A stretch of 64,000 bases of DNA from Lachnospiraceae bacterium UBA7196 (GCA_002490835.1 DKUU01000041.1:53390-117389), one strand, 5' to 3'. Positions 49,352-58,443 are shown, counted from the first letter of the stretch. Made by a program: numbers and translations. Notes: generated by a model from the sequence alone, not told the origin.

Positions 49352-51454
49352 TCAGTCGGAGATACGGTTCAAGACAAAGTCGTCCACCGTTCCCCAGCTT
49401 CCCTTATTGCTCTTGATACGCACGCCCACGGTGAGGCTGTCGGTCACCTTGATTTCAGAGATCGTCGGATTCTGCCAATTCACCCAGCCGTTTAATGCAA
49501 ACGGATCCGTCAGTTCCCCGTCCGCCGTGACTGCGTAAAGTTCCATCTCACAATCATCCTTCACGTCGCCGCCCTGTGCAAAGGCGCTTAACTTATAAGT
49601 ACCGACAGGAAGCCCCGTGATCTCCTGCTCAATGGAAAATTCCATGTCGGAATCGCCCGACCAGAAGTGGAAAGCAATCTCGCCCTCATGCGCATCGTCC
49701 GCCTTTTTCTGAAAATCGGTGGGATTACTTCCCTCATAAGCCACCTTCCACATGGAAGTATCCGCCTCCTCAAAGCCCGGATTTATCACATAATTAAGGC
49801 TCTCCACCTTGACATGCGCGGTCACAAAAGAACCGTCCTCCAATGTCCCCGTCACCTCATAGGTATCAGGCATAGCCATATCGACAGCCGCAAGCGCTGT
49901 CTCATCCCAAGTGACGGCCGCCTGCTCCTTGACGGAAGGGTCATTATAGATCACATCCACAGCCTCCGGCATCGCAAGCGCACTGCCGGTTTCCAAAAGA
50001 AGTTCCACATCAGGCACCTGCTCCACCGCCAAAGGCGCGGTCGCCCCGTATTTCAGGTACTTGAACACATTCAGGGACGCCAGCGGATGCCCCTCGAAAT
50101 CAAACATCGCCTGATTGTCCCACGAGCAGCCGCCGTAATACTTACCGGCATCATTCGGATCATAATCTTTTGCGTAACTGCTGGCCCATCCGCTTCCAAA
50201 CTCTTCCCATATAGGAGAGTTTTCTGCCTTTGTCTTGCCAACAGGGATCCACACGCCTTCCCAATAAAAGACGCCCAGCACGCCTGCCTCGTTCGCCGCT
50301 TCACAGATGTCGCGGATCATGGTCGCCTGACTCTGCACCGTAGCCCCATAGCCGGGCACCAGATCGTCCACGCCGTTTATGCTGTTGCCGCTGTCGTCGC
50401 CATCCTCAGAAGTGTAGCAGTAAGAAGTCTCGGCAATCACCACCTGCTTGCCGTACTTCTCCTGCAGCATTTTCGCCACCGCCTGCATGTTCTCCAAATC
50501 ACCGTGCCAGAACGGGTAGTAGGAGAACGCAAACACATCGTAATCCACAGCCGCCTTCTCGAGATCCGCCGCAATGCCCTCAATGCTCCCCTCGTGATGG
50601 ATATCCGTGTAATGTACGGCGACCTGTATCTCCTTACCGTATGCTGCCGCCGTCTCGCGAACTGCACGGCTTCCTTCGCCCAGCAGTTTCGCCACGTCGG
50701 CCGCATTCTTTTCACCCGCCATGCCGGTATTGATCTCATTGCCGATCTGCACCATGCCCACGTCCACGCCGGCATCCAGAATCTTTTTCAGGCTTTCCTT
50801 CGTAAAGTCGTAGAGCGCGCTGCCCTTCTCCTCCACGCTCATGCCCTCCCACGCCTTAGGCGCAAACTGCTTCTTGGGGTCCGCCCAGAAATCGGAGTAA
50901 TGGAAGTCGATACACACCTTCATCCCGTATTTGGTGGCACGCCGCCCCAGCTCGATCGCCGTGGGCACATCGTTGTTGCCGCCGCCGTAGCCGTTCCCGT
51001 TCTCGTCATAGGGATCGTTCCACACCCGCAGGCGAATGTAATTGACGCCGGACTGCGCAAGCGTCATAAAGACGTCCTGCTCCTGCCCCTCGTAATTATA
51101 ATATTTCACCCCGCTCTTCTCCTCCGCCAGCACGGAAGACGCGTCCATCCCCCGGATAAATCCGTCCGCAATATCCGGAATGGGCGCAAGAAAGATCTCC
51201 GATTCCTCAGAGGCCGTCGGAAGCGGAAAGGTCGTGATCTCCCCGATTGGCTCCACCTGTACGGCCTCGGCAGCATTCTCCGCCTGCGCCGCGTCTCCCG
51301 CAGTCTCATCCCGAGCCGCATCCTCCTGTGCGGTCTGGCCCGCATTATCTGTATCTGGCCCAGCATCCTTCGTCCCACAGCCACACATCGCACCAAAGCA
51401 GAGACTTGCACTGAGGCCAACTGCTGCCAGACGTTTCCATCCCTTTCTTCTCAT
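49352..51454 (-). CDS. GH53 endo-beta-1,4-galactanase lipoprotein with C-terminal binding module
   Basis: A 700-residue secreted, probably lipid-anchored arabinogalactan endo-beta-1,4-galactanase. A signal peptide with MCGC near residue 25 precedes an acidic Ala/Glu linker. The GH53 barrel (about 90-475) has FIRGMDASSVLAEEKSG, YIRLRVWNDPYD, acid/base E240 in VQIGNEINTG and nucleophile E342 in VVIAETSYC. A bacterial Ig-like module (about 490-560) and a beta-sandwich (about 565-700; INPGFEEADTSMW, then SIEQEITGLPVGTYKLSAF) that looks like CBM61 follow. It trims galactan side chains of pectin at the cell surface. The length above 700 kb-scale relatives reflects these extra modules. Confidence 0.92.
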   Translation of the reverse strand: MRRKGWKRLAAVGLSASLCFGAMCGCGTKDAGPDTDNAGQTAQEDAARDETAGDAAQAENAAEAVQVEPIGEITTFPLPTASEESEIFLAPIPDIADGFIRGMDASSVLAEEKSGVKYYNYEGQEQDVFMTLAQSGVNYIRLRVWNDPYDENGNGYGGGNNDVPTAIELGRRATKYGMKVCIDFHYSDFWADPKKQFAPKAWEGMSVEEKGSALYDFTKESLKKILDAGVDVGMVQIGNEINTGMAGEKNAADVAKLLGEGSRAVRETAAAYGKEIQVAVHYTDIHHEGSIEGIAADLEKAAVDYDVFAFSYYPFWHGDLENMQAVAKMLQEKYGKQVVIAETSYCYTSEDGDDSGNSINGVDDLVPGYGATVQSQATMIRDICEAANEAGVLGVFYWEGVWIPVGKTKAENSPIWEEFGSGWASSYAKDYDPNDAGKYYGGCSWDNQAMFDFEGHPLASLNVFKYLKYGATAPLAVEQVPDVELLLETGSALAMPEAVDVIYNDPSVKEQAAVTWDETALAAVDMAMPDTYEVTGTLEDGSFVTAHVKVESLNYVINPGFEEADTSMWKVAYEGSNPTDFQKKADDAHEGEIAFHFWSGDSDMEFSIEQEITGLPVGTYKLSAFAQGGDVKDDCEMELYAVTADGELTDPFALNGWVNWQNPTISEIKVTDSLTVGVRIKSNKGSWGTVDDFVLNRISD

Positions 51455-51565
51455 ACCGTTCCTCCCTGTATCCTTATTTTATTTACTTCATTCTATCTCT
51501 TCCGATTTTCTTGCCTTCCTGCATTTCAGCACTCTTGCTGCTGTTTCTAAAGTATAGCACATACC

Positions 51566-51835
51566 CTATCCATCTGTCACCCTGCCCCACTTTTCATAGG
51601 GGCAGGCATTTTTTTTAAGCGCCGCCCGCAGCTCTACAAAACACCCGCAGGCCCTGCACATACCGTCCAGAAGCAGGTCGCATTCTTTACAAAGAGAGAG
51701 CCGCTTCTCGTAAAGCGGCTCCCCGACCTTTAATTCTTCATCCAGATCAGCTATGTAGTCGTGCAGATTTTGAAAGTAAGCCGCCTGATCCATATCTCTG
51801 GTGAGGCACCTGCGGCACACACGTTTCTGCTCCAT
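51566..51835 (-). CDS. DUF6171-type Cys-rich small protein
   Basis: An 89-residue protein with two Cys pairs: CRRC near the N-terminus and CKECDLLLDGMCRACGCF in the second half, a treble-clef or zinc-ribbon-like pattern. It matches the small DUF6171 family of Clostridia, which has no known function. MEQKRVCRRC (ATG 51835) is taken as start with GAGG 11 bases upstream; ATG 51871 is possible. It lies between the GH51 and GH53 genes on the same strand, 110 bases before GH53, and may be only a passenger in that transcript. Confidence 0.7.
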   Translation of the reverse strand: MEQKRVCRRCLTRDMDQAAYFQNLHDYIADLDEELKVGEPLYEKRLSLCKECDLLLDGMCRACGCFVELRAALKKNACPYEKWGRVTDG

Positions 51836-51912
51836 CTTACGTTCATCCTCTTTCTTGCGAACTTTCCGCATCCGCCTTTGTCCGGCGTCTACAGTCCGTA
51901 TCACCCTGCTGG

Positions 51913-53427
51913 CTATTTCACGCGGAAGCTGATCACGCTGCCCGCCGGCGCGGTAAAGCTGATCCCGCCGTCCTTTGCCTCATAAGCGGTAAAGCTTTCC
52001 TCCTTCACATTCTCCGGCTCGTCGAAGGTGTTATGCGCATGCATCTCACCCTTTAAGACAGTCGCCGTGATCTCCTTCGGCGCAAGCTCGACAAAGGACA
52101 TCTCCACAGGCGCATCCTCGCTGGCGGAAAGATTTGCCAGCGTCACATTCACATAACCGTCCTTATCCACGGAAACGGACTCGCTTAAGAAGGGCACCTG
52201 ATTATCCTTGCCCGTGCCTATGGCCTTATTGCCCTCGATATAGCTCTCTAAAAGCTCCGCATCCTGATGATGCTTATACATATGGAAGATATGGTAGGTA
52301 GGCGTGAGGATCATCTTCGGGCCTTCCGTCAGTATTACGGACTGCAATACATTTACCAGCTGCGCAATGCAGGCCATCTTCACGCGGTCGCAGTGTTTGT
52401 TGAAGATATTGAGGGTAATACCCGCCACCAGCGCGTCGCGCATGGTATTCTGCTGATAGAGGAAGCCCGGATTCGTGCCCGGCTCCACATCAAACCAAGT
52501 CCCCCACTCGTCCACCATCATGCCGATCTTTTTCTCCGGATCGTACTGATCCATGATCGCGCCGTGGCGCTCCACCAGCTCCTTCATGAAATATGCTTTC
52601 GCCAGCGTATCATACCATCTTGTCTCGTCAAAGTCCGTCGCGCTGCCCTTATGATCCCAATCCGGACCCGGCACTGTATAGTAATGCAGGGACAATCCAT
52701 TCATATGACCGGTCGCCTGTCCGCCGGGCTGGGGCGGTGCAAAACAGGTCTTCAGCACGCCCTCCGTCCAATAATAATCGCCCGCATTGGCACCGCAGCA
52801 GATTTTCTGGATCGGCGCCGTATGATCGTAATGACGCACATAGGTCTGATATCTCCTGTAGAGATTCGCATAATAATCCGGCGTCATATTGCCGCCGCAG
52901 CCCCAGTTCTCATTGCCTACGCCAAAATAGTCGATCTTCCAAGGCTTTTCGTGACCGTTTTTCTTGCGCAGATCAGCCATGGGAGATACGCCCTCAAAGG
53001 TGATGTACTCCACCCACTCGCTCATCTCCTGCACGGTGCCGCTGCCCACATTCCCGTTCACGTAAGTCTTACAGCCGAGCTGCTCACAGAGTTCAAAAAA
53101 CTCGTGCGTGCCGAAGCTATTGTCCTCCACAACGCCGCCCCAGTGGGTGTTGATCATCTTTTTACGACTCTCTTTCGGGCCAATGCCGTCCTTCCAGTGG
53201 TACTCGTCCGCAAAACAGCCCCCCGGCCAGCGCAGCACAGGAATCTGCATTTCTTTCAAGGCGTCCACCACATCCTTTCGCATCCCGTTCACATTAGGAA
53301 TGTCGGAATTTTCCCCTACGTAAAGCCCCTCGTAAATGCACCTGCCCAGATGCTCCGAGAAATGTCCGTAGATTTCGGGGTTGATGTGTCCCTTCCTGTG
53401 TTTCTCATTGATCAGTAATTTTGCCAT
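51913..53427 (-). CDS. GH51 alpha-L-arabinofuranosidase
   Basis: A 504-residue intracellular arabinofuranosidase that removes arabinose from arabinan and arabinogalactan oligosaccharides. The acid/base is E173 in YFGVGNENWGCGG and the nucleophile E307 in MMVDEWGTWF. VLRWPGGCFADEYHWKDGIG is the family's substrate motif, and the C-terminal 130 residues form the usual beta-sandwich. It has no signal peptide, so it works after import. GAGAAGG lies just before the ATG. It is the first gene of the galactan/arabinan group, downstream of a region with three phased 10-base repeats. Confidence 0.95.
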   Translation of the reverse strand: MAKLLINEKHRKGHINPEIYGHFSEHLGRCIYEGLYVGENSDIPNVNGMRKDVVDALKEMQIPVLRWPGGCFADEYHWKDGIGPKESRKKMINTHWGGVVEDNSFGTHEFFELCEQLGCKTYVNGNVGSGTVQEMSEWVEYITFEGVSPMADLRKKNGHEKPWKIDYFGVGNENWGCGGNMTPDYYANLYRRYQTYVRHYDHTAPIQKICCGANAGDYYWTEGVLKTCFAPPQPGGQATGHMNGLSLHYYTVPGPDWDHKGSATDFDETRWYDTLAKAYFMKELVERHGAIMDQYDPEKKIGMMVDEWGTWFDVEPGTNPGFLYQQNTMRDALVAGITLNIFNKHCDRVKMACIAQLVNVLQSVILTEGPKMILTPTYHIFHMYKHHQDAELLESYIEGNKAIGTGKDNQVPFLSESVSVDKDGYVNVTLANLSASEDAPVEMSFVELAPKEITATVLKGEMHAHNTFDEPENVKEESFTAYEAKDGGISFTAPAGSVISFRVK

Positions 53428-53590
53428 ACCTTCTCTCTGTTCCTCCTTTATTTTGCCTTATAGCAACATATTATGTAAACCGCTCATTCTTATTTCCCTT
53501 GCTTTTCATTCAACACGTTAACACAAATAAAATAATTTAAGTGCTTCTAAAAGTATAGCGGATGAAACAACTAAACGCAAGCCGTATTTC

Positions 53591-53620
53591 CATTTCTTCC
53601 AATTTCTTCTAATTTCTTCT
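53591..53620. repeat. Three phased 10-base direct repeats upstream of the arabinofuranosidase gene
   Basis: CATTTCTTCC, AATTTCTTCT and AATTTCTTCT follow each other without gap (53591-53620), so each copy sits one helical turn after the last. They lie 165-195 bases upstream of GH51 and about 80 bases before the divergent amidotransferase start. This suggests a cooperative regulator site. Confidence 0.5.
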
Positions 53621-53700
53621 AAAATGCGGCCGTATATCCTCCACCAAACGACTGCTTTTGCATACGATAAAGTAACACTAAGATTTCGCAGGAAACCATT

Positions 53701-54339
53701 ATGCACGAAAGTACATCCGTTGCCATCTTTGGCCACAAACAAGATACCGGAAACTATGAAACCGCCTTAGAGCGCATGAATATCCCTCACTTTACGACAA
53801 CAGACCCCGACAATGCCATGCGCGCGACCCACCTGCTCCTTCCCGGCGGCGGCGATATCACGCCCGCCTTTTTCGGCCAGACAGACCACGGTTCCCTCCA
53901 TGTGGACACCGTTCTTGATATTTTACAGTTAAAAGCGCTCGCCCGCTTTGTCGAAAGCAGTAAACCGGTGCTTGGTATCTGCAAGGGGCTGCAGCTCATC
54001 AATGTCCATTTCGGCGGCGATCTGTTTCAGGATATCGTCTCCGCGGACAGCCACAAATGGATCGGCCGCGACCAGTTCCACCACGTTTATCACTGCAGTC
54101 TGGGCCGGCAGGATTTCTTTTACCAGCTCTACGGCAAGAGCGCTCTGGTCAATTCAGCCCATCATCAGGCTGTCGATCATCTGGGAAACGGCCTGCTTGC
54201 GGTCTGCCGCGCCGGTGACAGTATCGTCGAAGGGCTCATCCATCAGTCTCTGCCCATCATTGCCGTCCAGTGGCATCCCGAAAGGCTGCCCGGCGGAGAC
54301 GGCGAATCCCTGTTCCGCCATTTCCTCGCCCTCTCCTGA
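53701..54339 (+). CDS. Class I glutamine amidotransferase-like gamma-glutamyl hydrolase
   Basis: A 212-residue peptidase C26 protein of the gamma-glutamyl-GABA hydrolase (PuuD) group. The nucleophile is C94 in LGICKGLQLINVHFGG; the His-Glu pair is in PIIAVQWHPERL, and LLPGGGDITPAFFG matches the family's oxyanion-side motif. It cleaves gamma-glutamyl-linked amines; which one is unknown. It is slightly shorter than usual (about 240-250), missing part of the N-terminal region. AGGAAA lies five bases before the ATG. It is a lone gene, convergent with the nucleoid-associated protein. Confidence 0.88.
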   Translation: MHESTSVAIFGHKQDTGNYETALERMNIPHFTTTDPDNAMRATHLLLPGGGDITPAFFGQTDHGSLHVDTVLDILQLKALARFVESSKPVLGICKGLQLINVHFGGDLFQDIVSADSHKWIGRDQFHHVYHCSLGRQDFFYQLYGKSALVNSAHHQAVDHLGNGLLAVCRAGDSIVEGLIHQSLPIIAVQWHPERLPGGDGESLFRHFLALS

Positions 54340-54358
54340 CGCATCGTCCCCGCCAATG

Positions 54359-55384
54359 CTATAGTTTCGCTTCCAAATGCTCAATGTTTTTGATCAGTAC
54401 GCTGACGGTCCCGTCCGGATTCGTGATAAACTCCACAAAACGGGGATTCTTGTACTGTTCCATGGGGATCTTGATCTCAATGCCCGTATCCGTGAACAGA
54501 TGCTGGCTCTGATACCTGCGCACCGTAGTTTCGCTCTGCGGCTCGATCCGCTCTTTGACCAGATCATACTTCTCCATCTTGTCCTGAAAGGCGGTCCTAA
54601 GCTCCGGCTCATCCTCAAAGATACGCTCGCCGATCTCCTCCACCGTAAAGCCGCCTTTCTCCTCGATCTCCTCCTGAATTATGCTCTTGGCATACATCTG
54701 CCTCTCAAACCGCTCCGATTCGTCGAAACCTTCCTTCTGCACGCTCTCAACGGCCCGTCCCACGATGGAAAGCTTTGCCTTGTGGGAAAGATGGGCGCTG
54801 CATTTTAGGAACAGGAAGGAAAAGTAGTCCGTCTTCTCCCCGTTTACTTCGTACCTCTTCTCCACCACCCACAGCGCCAGATCGGAGAGCCTGATCACCG
54901 CCGCCTCAGTAAGACGCTGCGTCTGCGAAGGCAGGATGGAGTTGTGACGGATCAGCTCATTGCTGTTGCCCTCTCCCTCGGCAAGCGGCATGGTCCTGTG
55001 CGTGTAAAGGGCCTTAAAGTTCAGCTTAAGAAGGGCCAGATACTCCTCCTCCCCCTCCCTGAAGCGCACCGCCATTAGGTCCGCCGAAGGGATATCGATA
55101 TTTGCCGCCATGATTTCATACAAAAGGCCCGCGATCTCCTGACTGACCGCCACAAAATCCTCGTCGTCGTAGCCGGTCAGCAGCTTGTAAACTTCTGATT
55201 CCCGCTCGTAGAAACGGCATTCCTTCGCGTCGTCCCCCGCACAGATCCTCCCGATGTGTTCCCGCACAAACTCCGCCACCTCCGAGCCAAACGTAAGCTC
55301 CGTGTCTGAAAGGACCGGCATCCCGATGGTGGCGTCCAAAATATGTACAATAACGTGTTTGATCCTAATATCTTCTTTATTCAT
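54359..55384 (-). CDS. Nucleoid-associated protein, NA37/YejK family
   Basis: A 341-residue soluble protein matching the NdpA/YejK (NA37) family, whose E. coli member binds DNA in the nucleoid. The N-terminus IRIKHVIVHILDATIG, the middle DLMAVRFREGEEEYLALLKLNFK and the C-terminal part with TGIEIKIPMEQY and GTVSVLIKNIEHLEAKL fit the family and its length. GAGGA precedes the start. It follows a 127-residue gene by 12 bases and is probably co-transcribed with it. Its actual role in Firmicutes is not established. Confidence 0.85.
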   Translation of the reverse strand: MNKEDIRIKHVIVHILDATIGMPVLSDTELTFGSEVAEFVREHIGRICAGDDAKECRFYERESEVYKLLTGYDDEDFVAVSQEIAGLLYEIMAANIDIPSADLMAVRFREGEEEYLALLKLNFKALYTHRTMPLAEGEGNSNELIRHNSILPSQTQRLTEAAVIRLSDLALWVVEKRYEVNGEKTDYFSFLFLKCSAHLSHKAKLSIVGRAVESVQKEGFDESERFERQMYAKSIIQEEIEEKGGFTVEEIGERIFEDEPELRTAFQDKMEKYDLVKERIEPQSETTVRRYQSQHLFTDTGIEIKIPMEQYKNPRFVEFITNPDGTVSVLIKNIEHLEAKL

Positions 55385-55396
55385 TTGTAATCCTCT

Positions 55397-55780
55397 TTAA
55401 TACTTATCAACGTAGTCTGTCCCTGTCTCGGTCTGCATTAGATTTACATAATGTTCCGGATTCCGTTCCATCAACAGCATGGTGTGAAAAGCCATCAGCA
55501 GCATCCTGTCCCCGTTCTCCCGCATCTCATCCCTGTCCCTGTCAAGCTGCGCCTTGAAGTGATCCATCTGCCAGACCATAATGTCGATCAGGCCATAGCC
55601 CGCCACCTTATAGGCGCTTAGAAAATTGCGGTGGTCCAGATAAAATACAAACTCCTCAAAAACCCCCTCTGAAGCCGTCAGCATCGCAAAAAATTTTTCC
55701 AAAAAGGCCTCGTCCTCCCCCGCATGGAAGCAGAGCGCTTTCGCCCATTCGTATGCCCGGCGCTTTTCCCCCTCGCTCAT
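55397..55780 (-). CDS. Hypothetical 127-residue helical protein
   Basis: An acidic all-helical protein beginning MSEGEKRRAYEWAKALCF, with a Met/Phe-rich middle (HRNFLSAYKVAGYGLIDIMVW) and C-terminal MLLMAFHTMLLMERNPEHY. The pattern of amphipathic helices suggests a small helical bundle. GGAAGGACC precedes the start. It lies 12 bases before the nucleoid-associated gene, so a functional link is likely but undefined. The family is not recognised. It is divergent from the symporter gene. Confidence 0.7.
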   Translation of the reverse strand: MSEGEKRRAYEWAKALCFHAGEDEAFLEKFFAMLTASEGVFEEFVFYLDHRNFLSAYKVAGYGLIDIMVWQMDHFKAQLDRDRDEMRENGDRMLLMAFHTMLLMERNPEHYVNLMQTETGTDYVDKY

Positions 55781-55858
55781 CTTTTTTGGTCCTTCCTTCC
55801 AGTTCTTTTTTCCCGCCCGTCCTCATAAGATTAGTAACAACCCAAGGATGTGATCTCC

Positions 55859-57154
55859 ATGACGCTTCTTCAACATATAAACGATATTCTGTGGGGTTTC
55901 CCCCTGCTTGTTTTACTGCTTGGTACCCATATTTATTTTACGCTGCGGCTGCATTTTCCGCAAAGAAACCTGTTTTACGCCATCCGCCTCTCCCTTGTGG
56001 GAGACGACGCGAAAGAACGAAACCTCTCTCCTTTTGCCGCGCTTTCCACCACGCTGGCCGCCACCCTCGGCACCGGAAATATCATCGGCGTCTCCACCGC
56101 CGTCGCGCTCGGCGGACCGGGCGCTATCCTCTGGTGCTGGCTCACCGGCATCCTCGGCATGTCCACCGCCTACGGCGAATGCTATCTAAGCCTCCTCTAC
56201 CGGGAAAAAACGGCGGACGGCGCCTATGTGGGCGGTCCGATGTATGTATTGAAAAATGGTTTACATAATAGTAAACTTGGTTTTCTCTACGCCCTCTGCG
56301 CGCTGGCCGCCGCCTTCGGCGTAGGCTGTACCACGCAGGCAAACTCCGTGACCAGAGCTGCCTCTTTAAGCTTCGGCTTCTCCCCGCATCCGGTGGGGAT
56401 CCTCCTCGCTCTGGTAACCGCCGCTGTGATCATCGGCGGTGTAAAAAGCATCGGCGCCCTCTGCGAGCGCACGGTCCCTGCCATCAGTTTCCTCTATCTC
56501 CTCGGCTGCCTGCTCTTACTCATCCTTTACAGGCACCAGCTTTTGACTGCCGTGATCTGGATCATAAAAGACGCCTTCTCCTTTTCCAGTATAAGCGGCG
56601 GCGTGGCGGGCGCAGGCCTTACACAGGCTCTCCGCTACGGCATTGCCAGAGGCCTCTTTACCAACGAGGCGGGCATCGGCACCTCTGCCATCGCCGCAGC
56701 CGCCTCCCGCACCAAAGACCCCCGCGTTCAGGCCTATGTGTCCATGACAGCCGTTTTCTGGGACACGGTAGTGATGTGCCTGATGACAGGCTTAGTCATC
56801 GTCTGCAATATGCTCTGCGATCCGGCATCCGCCGCAGGCGCGGCCGAAACCGATCTGACCGCGGCCGCCTTCTCCCACCTGCCCTATGTGGGAGACGCCT
56901 TTTTGACCATCTCGCTCTGCGCCTTTGCGGTGACCACCCTCATCGGCTGGTCTTACTTTGGGGAGAAGGCCACGGAATATCTGGCCGGCCCAAAAGGGAT
57001 TCCCGTTTACAAGCTCTTCTACGTCCTGATGATCTATCTGGGCGCCATCATTCCCATGCGTCTCGTCTGGGAATGCACTGATCTTATCAACGCCCTCATG
57101 GCACTGCCGAATCTATTAGCGCTTTGGGTGCTGCGGCGGGAGATTCGGTCTTAG
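55859..57154 (+). CDS. Alanine/glycine:cation symporter (AGCS family)
   Basis: A 431-residue membrane transporter with about eleven segments that takes up alanine or glycine with Na+. The family motifs are present: TLAATLGTGNIIGVSTAVALGGPGA near residue 60 (unwound helix binding substrate and sodium), GMSTAYGECYLSLLYRE and later GLFTNEAGIGTSAIAAAASRTKDP, followed by WSYFGEKATEYL. ATG 55859 is chosen with AAGGA ten bases upstream; a GTG nine bases earlier is too close to it. It stands alone and ends at a large palindromic element shared with the convergent reductase gene. Confidence 0.93.
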   Translation: MTLLQHINDILWGFPLLVLLLGTHIYFTLRLHFPQRNLFYAIRLSLVGDDAKERNLSPFAALSTTLAATLGTGNIIGVSTAVALGGPGAILWCWLTGILGMSTAYGECYLSLLYREKTADGAYVGGPMYVLKNGLHNSKLGFLYALCALAAAFGVGCTTQANSVTRAASLSFGFSPHPVGILLALVTAAVIIGGVKSIGALCERTVPAISFLYLLGCLLLLILYRHQLLTAVIWIIKDAFSFSSISGGVAGAGLTQALRYGIARGLFTNEAGIGTSAIAAAASRTKDPRVQAYVSMTAVFWDTVVMCLMTGLVIVCNMLCDPASAAGAAETDLTAAAFSHLPYVGDAFLTISLCAFAVTTLIGWSYFGEKATEYLAGPKGIPVYKLFYVLMIYLGAIIPMRLVWECTDLINALMALPNLLALWVLRREIRS

Positions 57155-57158
57155 TATA

Positions 57159-57330
57159 TTTGAAGCCTACGGATTGCTCCGGCGCCATAGCGCCTCCCGC
57201 AATCCTGCAACCATTCGGAATCCGCTGATTTACTGCGTAAATCGCTCCTTCCTCATGTTTGGCGGCTCCCAAAGTCACAAGTACTCATGCAAGCATGGTA
57301 CTCGTGACTTTTTGAGCCTTAGGCTTCAAA
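57159..57330. repeat. 172-base multibranched palindromic element between convergent genes
   Basis: Outer perfect arms TTTGAAGCCTA (57159-57169) and TAGGCTTCAAA (57320-57330) enclose three hairpins. The first is GGATTGC/GCAATCC with an inner GGCGC/GCGCC (57171-57205). The second is GATTTAC-tgc-GTAAATC (57227-57243). The third is a long AAAGTCAC.AGTAC.CATGC hairpin with its complement (57271-57311) followed by TTTTT. The 3' outer arm includes the reductase stop codon. It probably terminates both genes, but it is far more elaborate than a plain terminator. Confidence 0.7.
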
Positions 57331-58443
57331 ATATCCCGCCACAGTCTTTAAGTGTTCGATCACCGGCAGATGCTGTGGACAGGCGTTCTCGCACTGTCCG
57401 CAGGCGATACAGTCTCCCGCCTTGCCAAAGGTCCCCGTCAGCCGTTCGTAGTACTCGCCCTGCGGCGTCCAGCCTTTTCCCTCCACCTCCTGCATCTCGG
57501 CATTGTAGAGCGAAAAATATTTGGGGATGGCAATGTTTTTCGGACAGCCCTCCGTACAGTAAGAACAGCCGGTGCAAGGAATGGCGATATTGCCGTTGAT
57601 CATGGCCGCCGCCCGGTACACCATATGCCGCTCCTCCTCCGTAAGCGGCTTAAAATCCGACATATAACTAGTGTTATCTAATACCTGTTCCATCGTACTC
57701 ATGCCGCTTAGTACCATCTTTACATTGTCAAGGCTGGCCGCAAAGCGGATGGCCCAAGAGGGAATCGACATCTGCGGGTCATAACCCCGAAACATCTCCT
57801 CTACTGCCTGCGGCACCTGCGCCAGCGTCCCGCCCTTGACAGGCTCCATCACCCACACCGGCACCCCGTGTCTTGTCGCCGTCTCATAGCAGAGCTTTGA
57901 CTGGATGGCGCTGCTCTCCCAATCCAGATAATTGAGCTGGAGCTGCACAAACTCCATCTCCGGATGCTCCGTCAGCACCTGATCCAGAAACTCCGCATTG
58001 TCATGGTAGGAAAAGCCGATATGCCTGACAAGTCCCTGTTTTTTCTTCTCCGCCAACCAGTTGAAGCAGTCCAAATCCGTATAGATCTTGTAATGGCCGA
58101 AGCCGATATCGTGCAGCAGATAATAGTCAAAATAAGTAACACCTGTTTTTTTAAGCTGCTGCGCAAAGATTTTGTCCCTGTCCTCCTGATTTTGAATAAA
58201 ACTCGCGTGCAGCTTGGTTGCAAGCGTAAAGCTATCCCGCGGATGTCTGTCTACCAGACAGGCCTTTGCCGCATTCTCACTCTGAAAACCGCAGTACATC
58301 CAGGCGGTATCAAAATAGGTGAAGCCCCTCTCGATAAACGTATCCACCATTTTATTTGTCGTTTCCAAATCGATGCTCGCCGCGTCGTTTGGGTTATGTA
58401 ACGGCAGCCGCATCAGGCCGAATCCCAGTTTTTTTGCTTCCAT
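57319..58443 (-). CDS. Aldo/keto reductase with C-terminal 4Fe-4S domain
   Basis: A 374-residue fusion. Residues 1-270 form an aldo/keto reductase barrel (LGFGLMRLPL, then FDTAWMYCG with catalytic Asp and Tyr, LATKLHASF with Lys, and YYLLHDIG with His). The C-terminal part has two ferredoxin motifs, CTGCSYCTEGCPKN and CIACGQCENACPQH. Such proteins occur widely in anaerobes; the substrate is unknown. ATG 58443 has GGAAAG upstream and is preferred over 58464. It is a single gene, downstream on the same strand of the large surface protein. Confidence 0.92.
   Translation of the reverse strand: MEAKKLGFGLMRLPLHNPNDAASIDLETTNKMVDTFIERGFTYFDTAWMYCGFQSENAAKACLVDRHPRDSFTLATKLHASFIQNQEDRDKIFAQQLKKTGVTYFDYYLLHDIGFGHYKIYTDLDCFNWLAEKKKQGLVRHIGFSYHDNAEFLDQVLTEHPEMEFVQLQLNYLDWESSAIQSKLCYETATRHGVPVWVMEPVKGGTLAQVPQAVEEMFRGYDPQMSIPSWAIRFAASLDNVKMVLSGMSTMEQVLDNTSYMSDFKPLTEEERHMVYRAAAMINGNIAIPCTGCSYCTEGCPKNIAIPKYFSLYNAEMQEVEGKGWTPQGEYYERLTGTFGKAGDCIACGQCENACPQHLPVIEHLKTVAGYFEA

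Noticed and set aside
49667..51550. 627-codon open frame on the plus strand opposite the GH53 gene
   Set aside because: It mirrors the galactanase codons, has no family motif or ribosome site, and GH53 on the other strand has intact catalytic residues.
52267..53418. 383-codon open frame opposite the GH51 gene
   Set aside because: Shadow frame; GH51 is certain on the other strand.
53518..53742. 74-codon minus-strand frame across the GH51/amidotransferase promoter region
   Set aside because: It overlaps the amidotransferase start and the repeat array, and its composition is non-coding.
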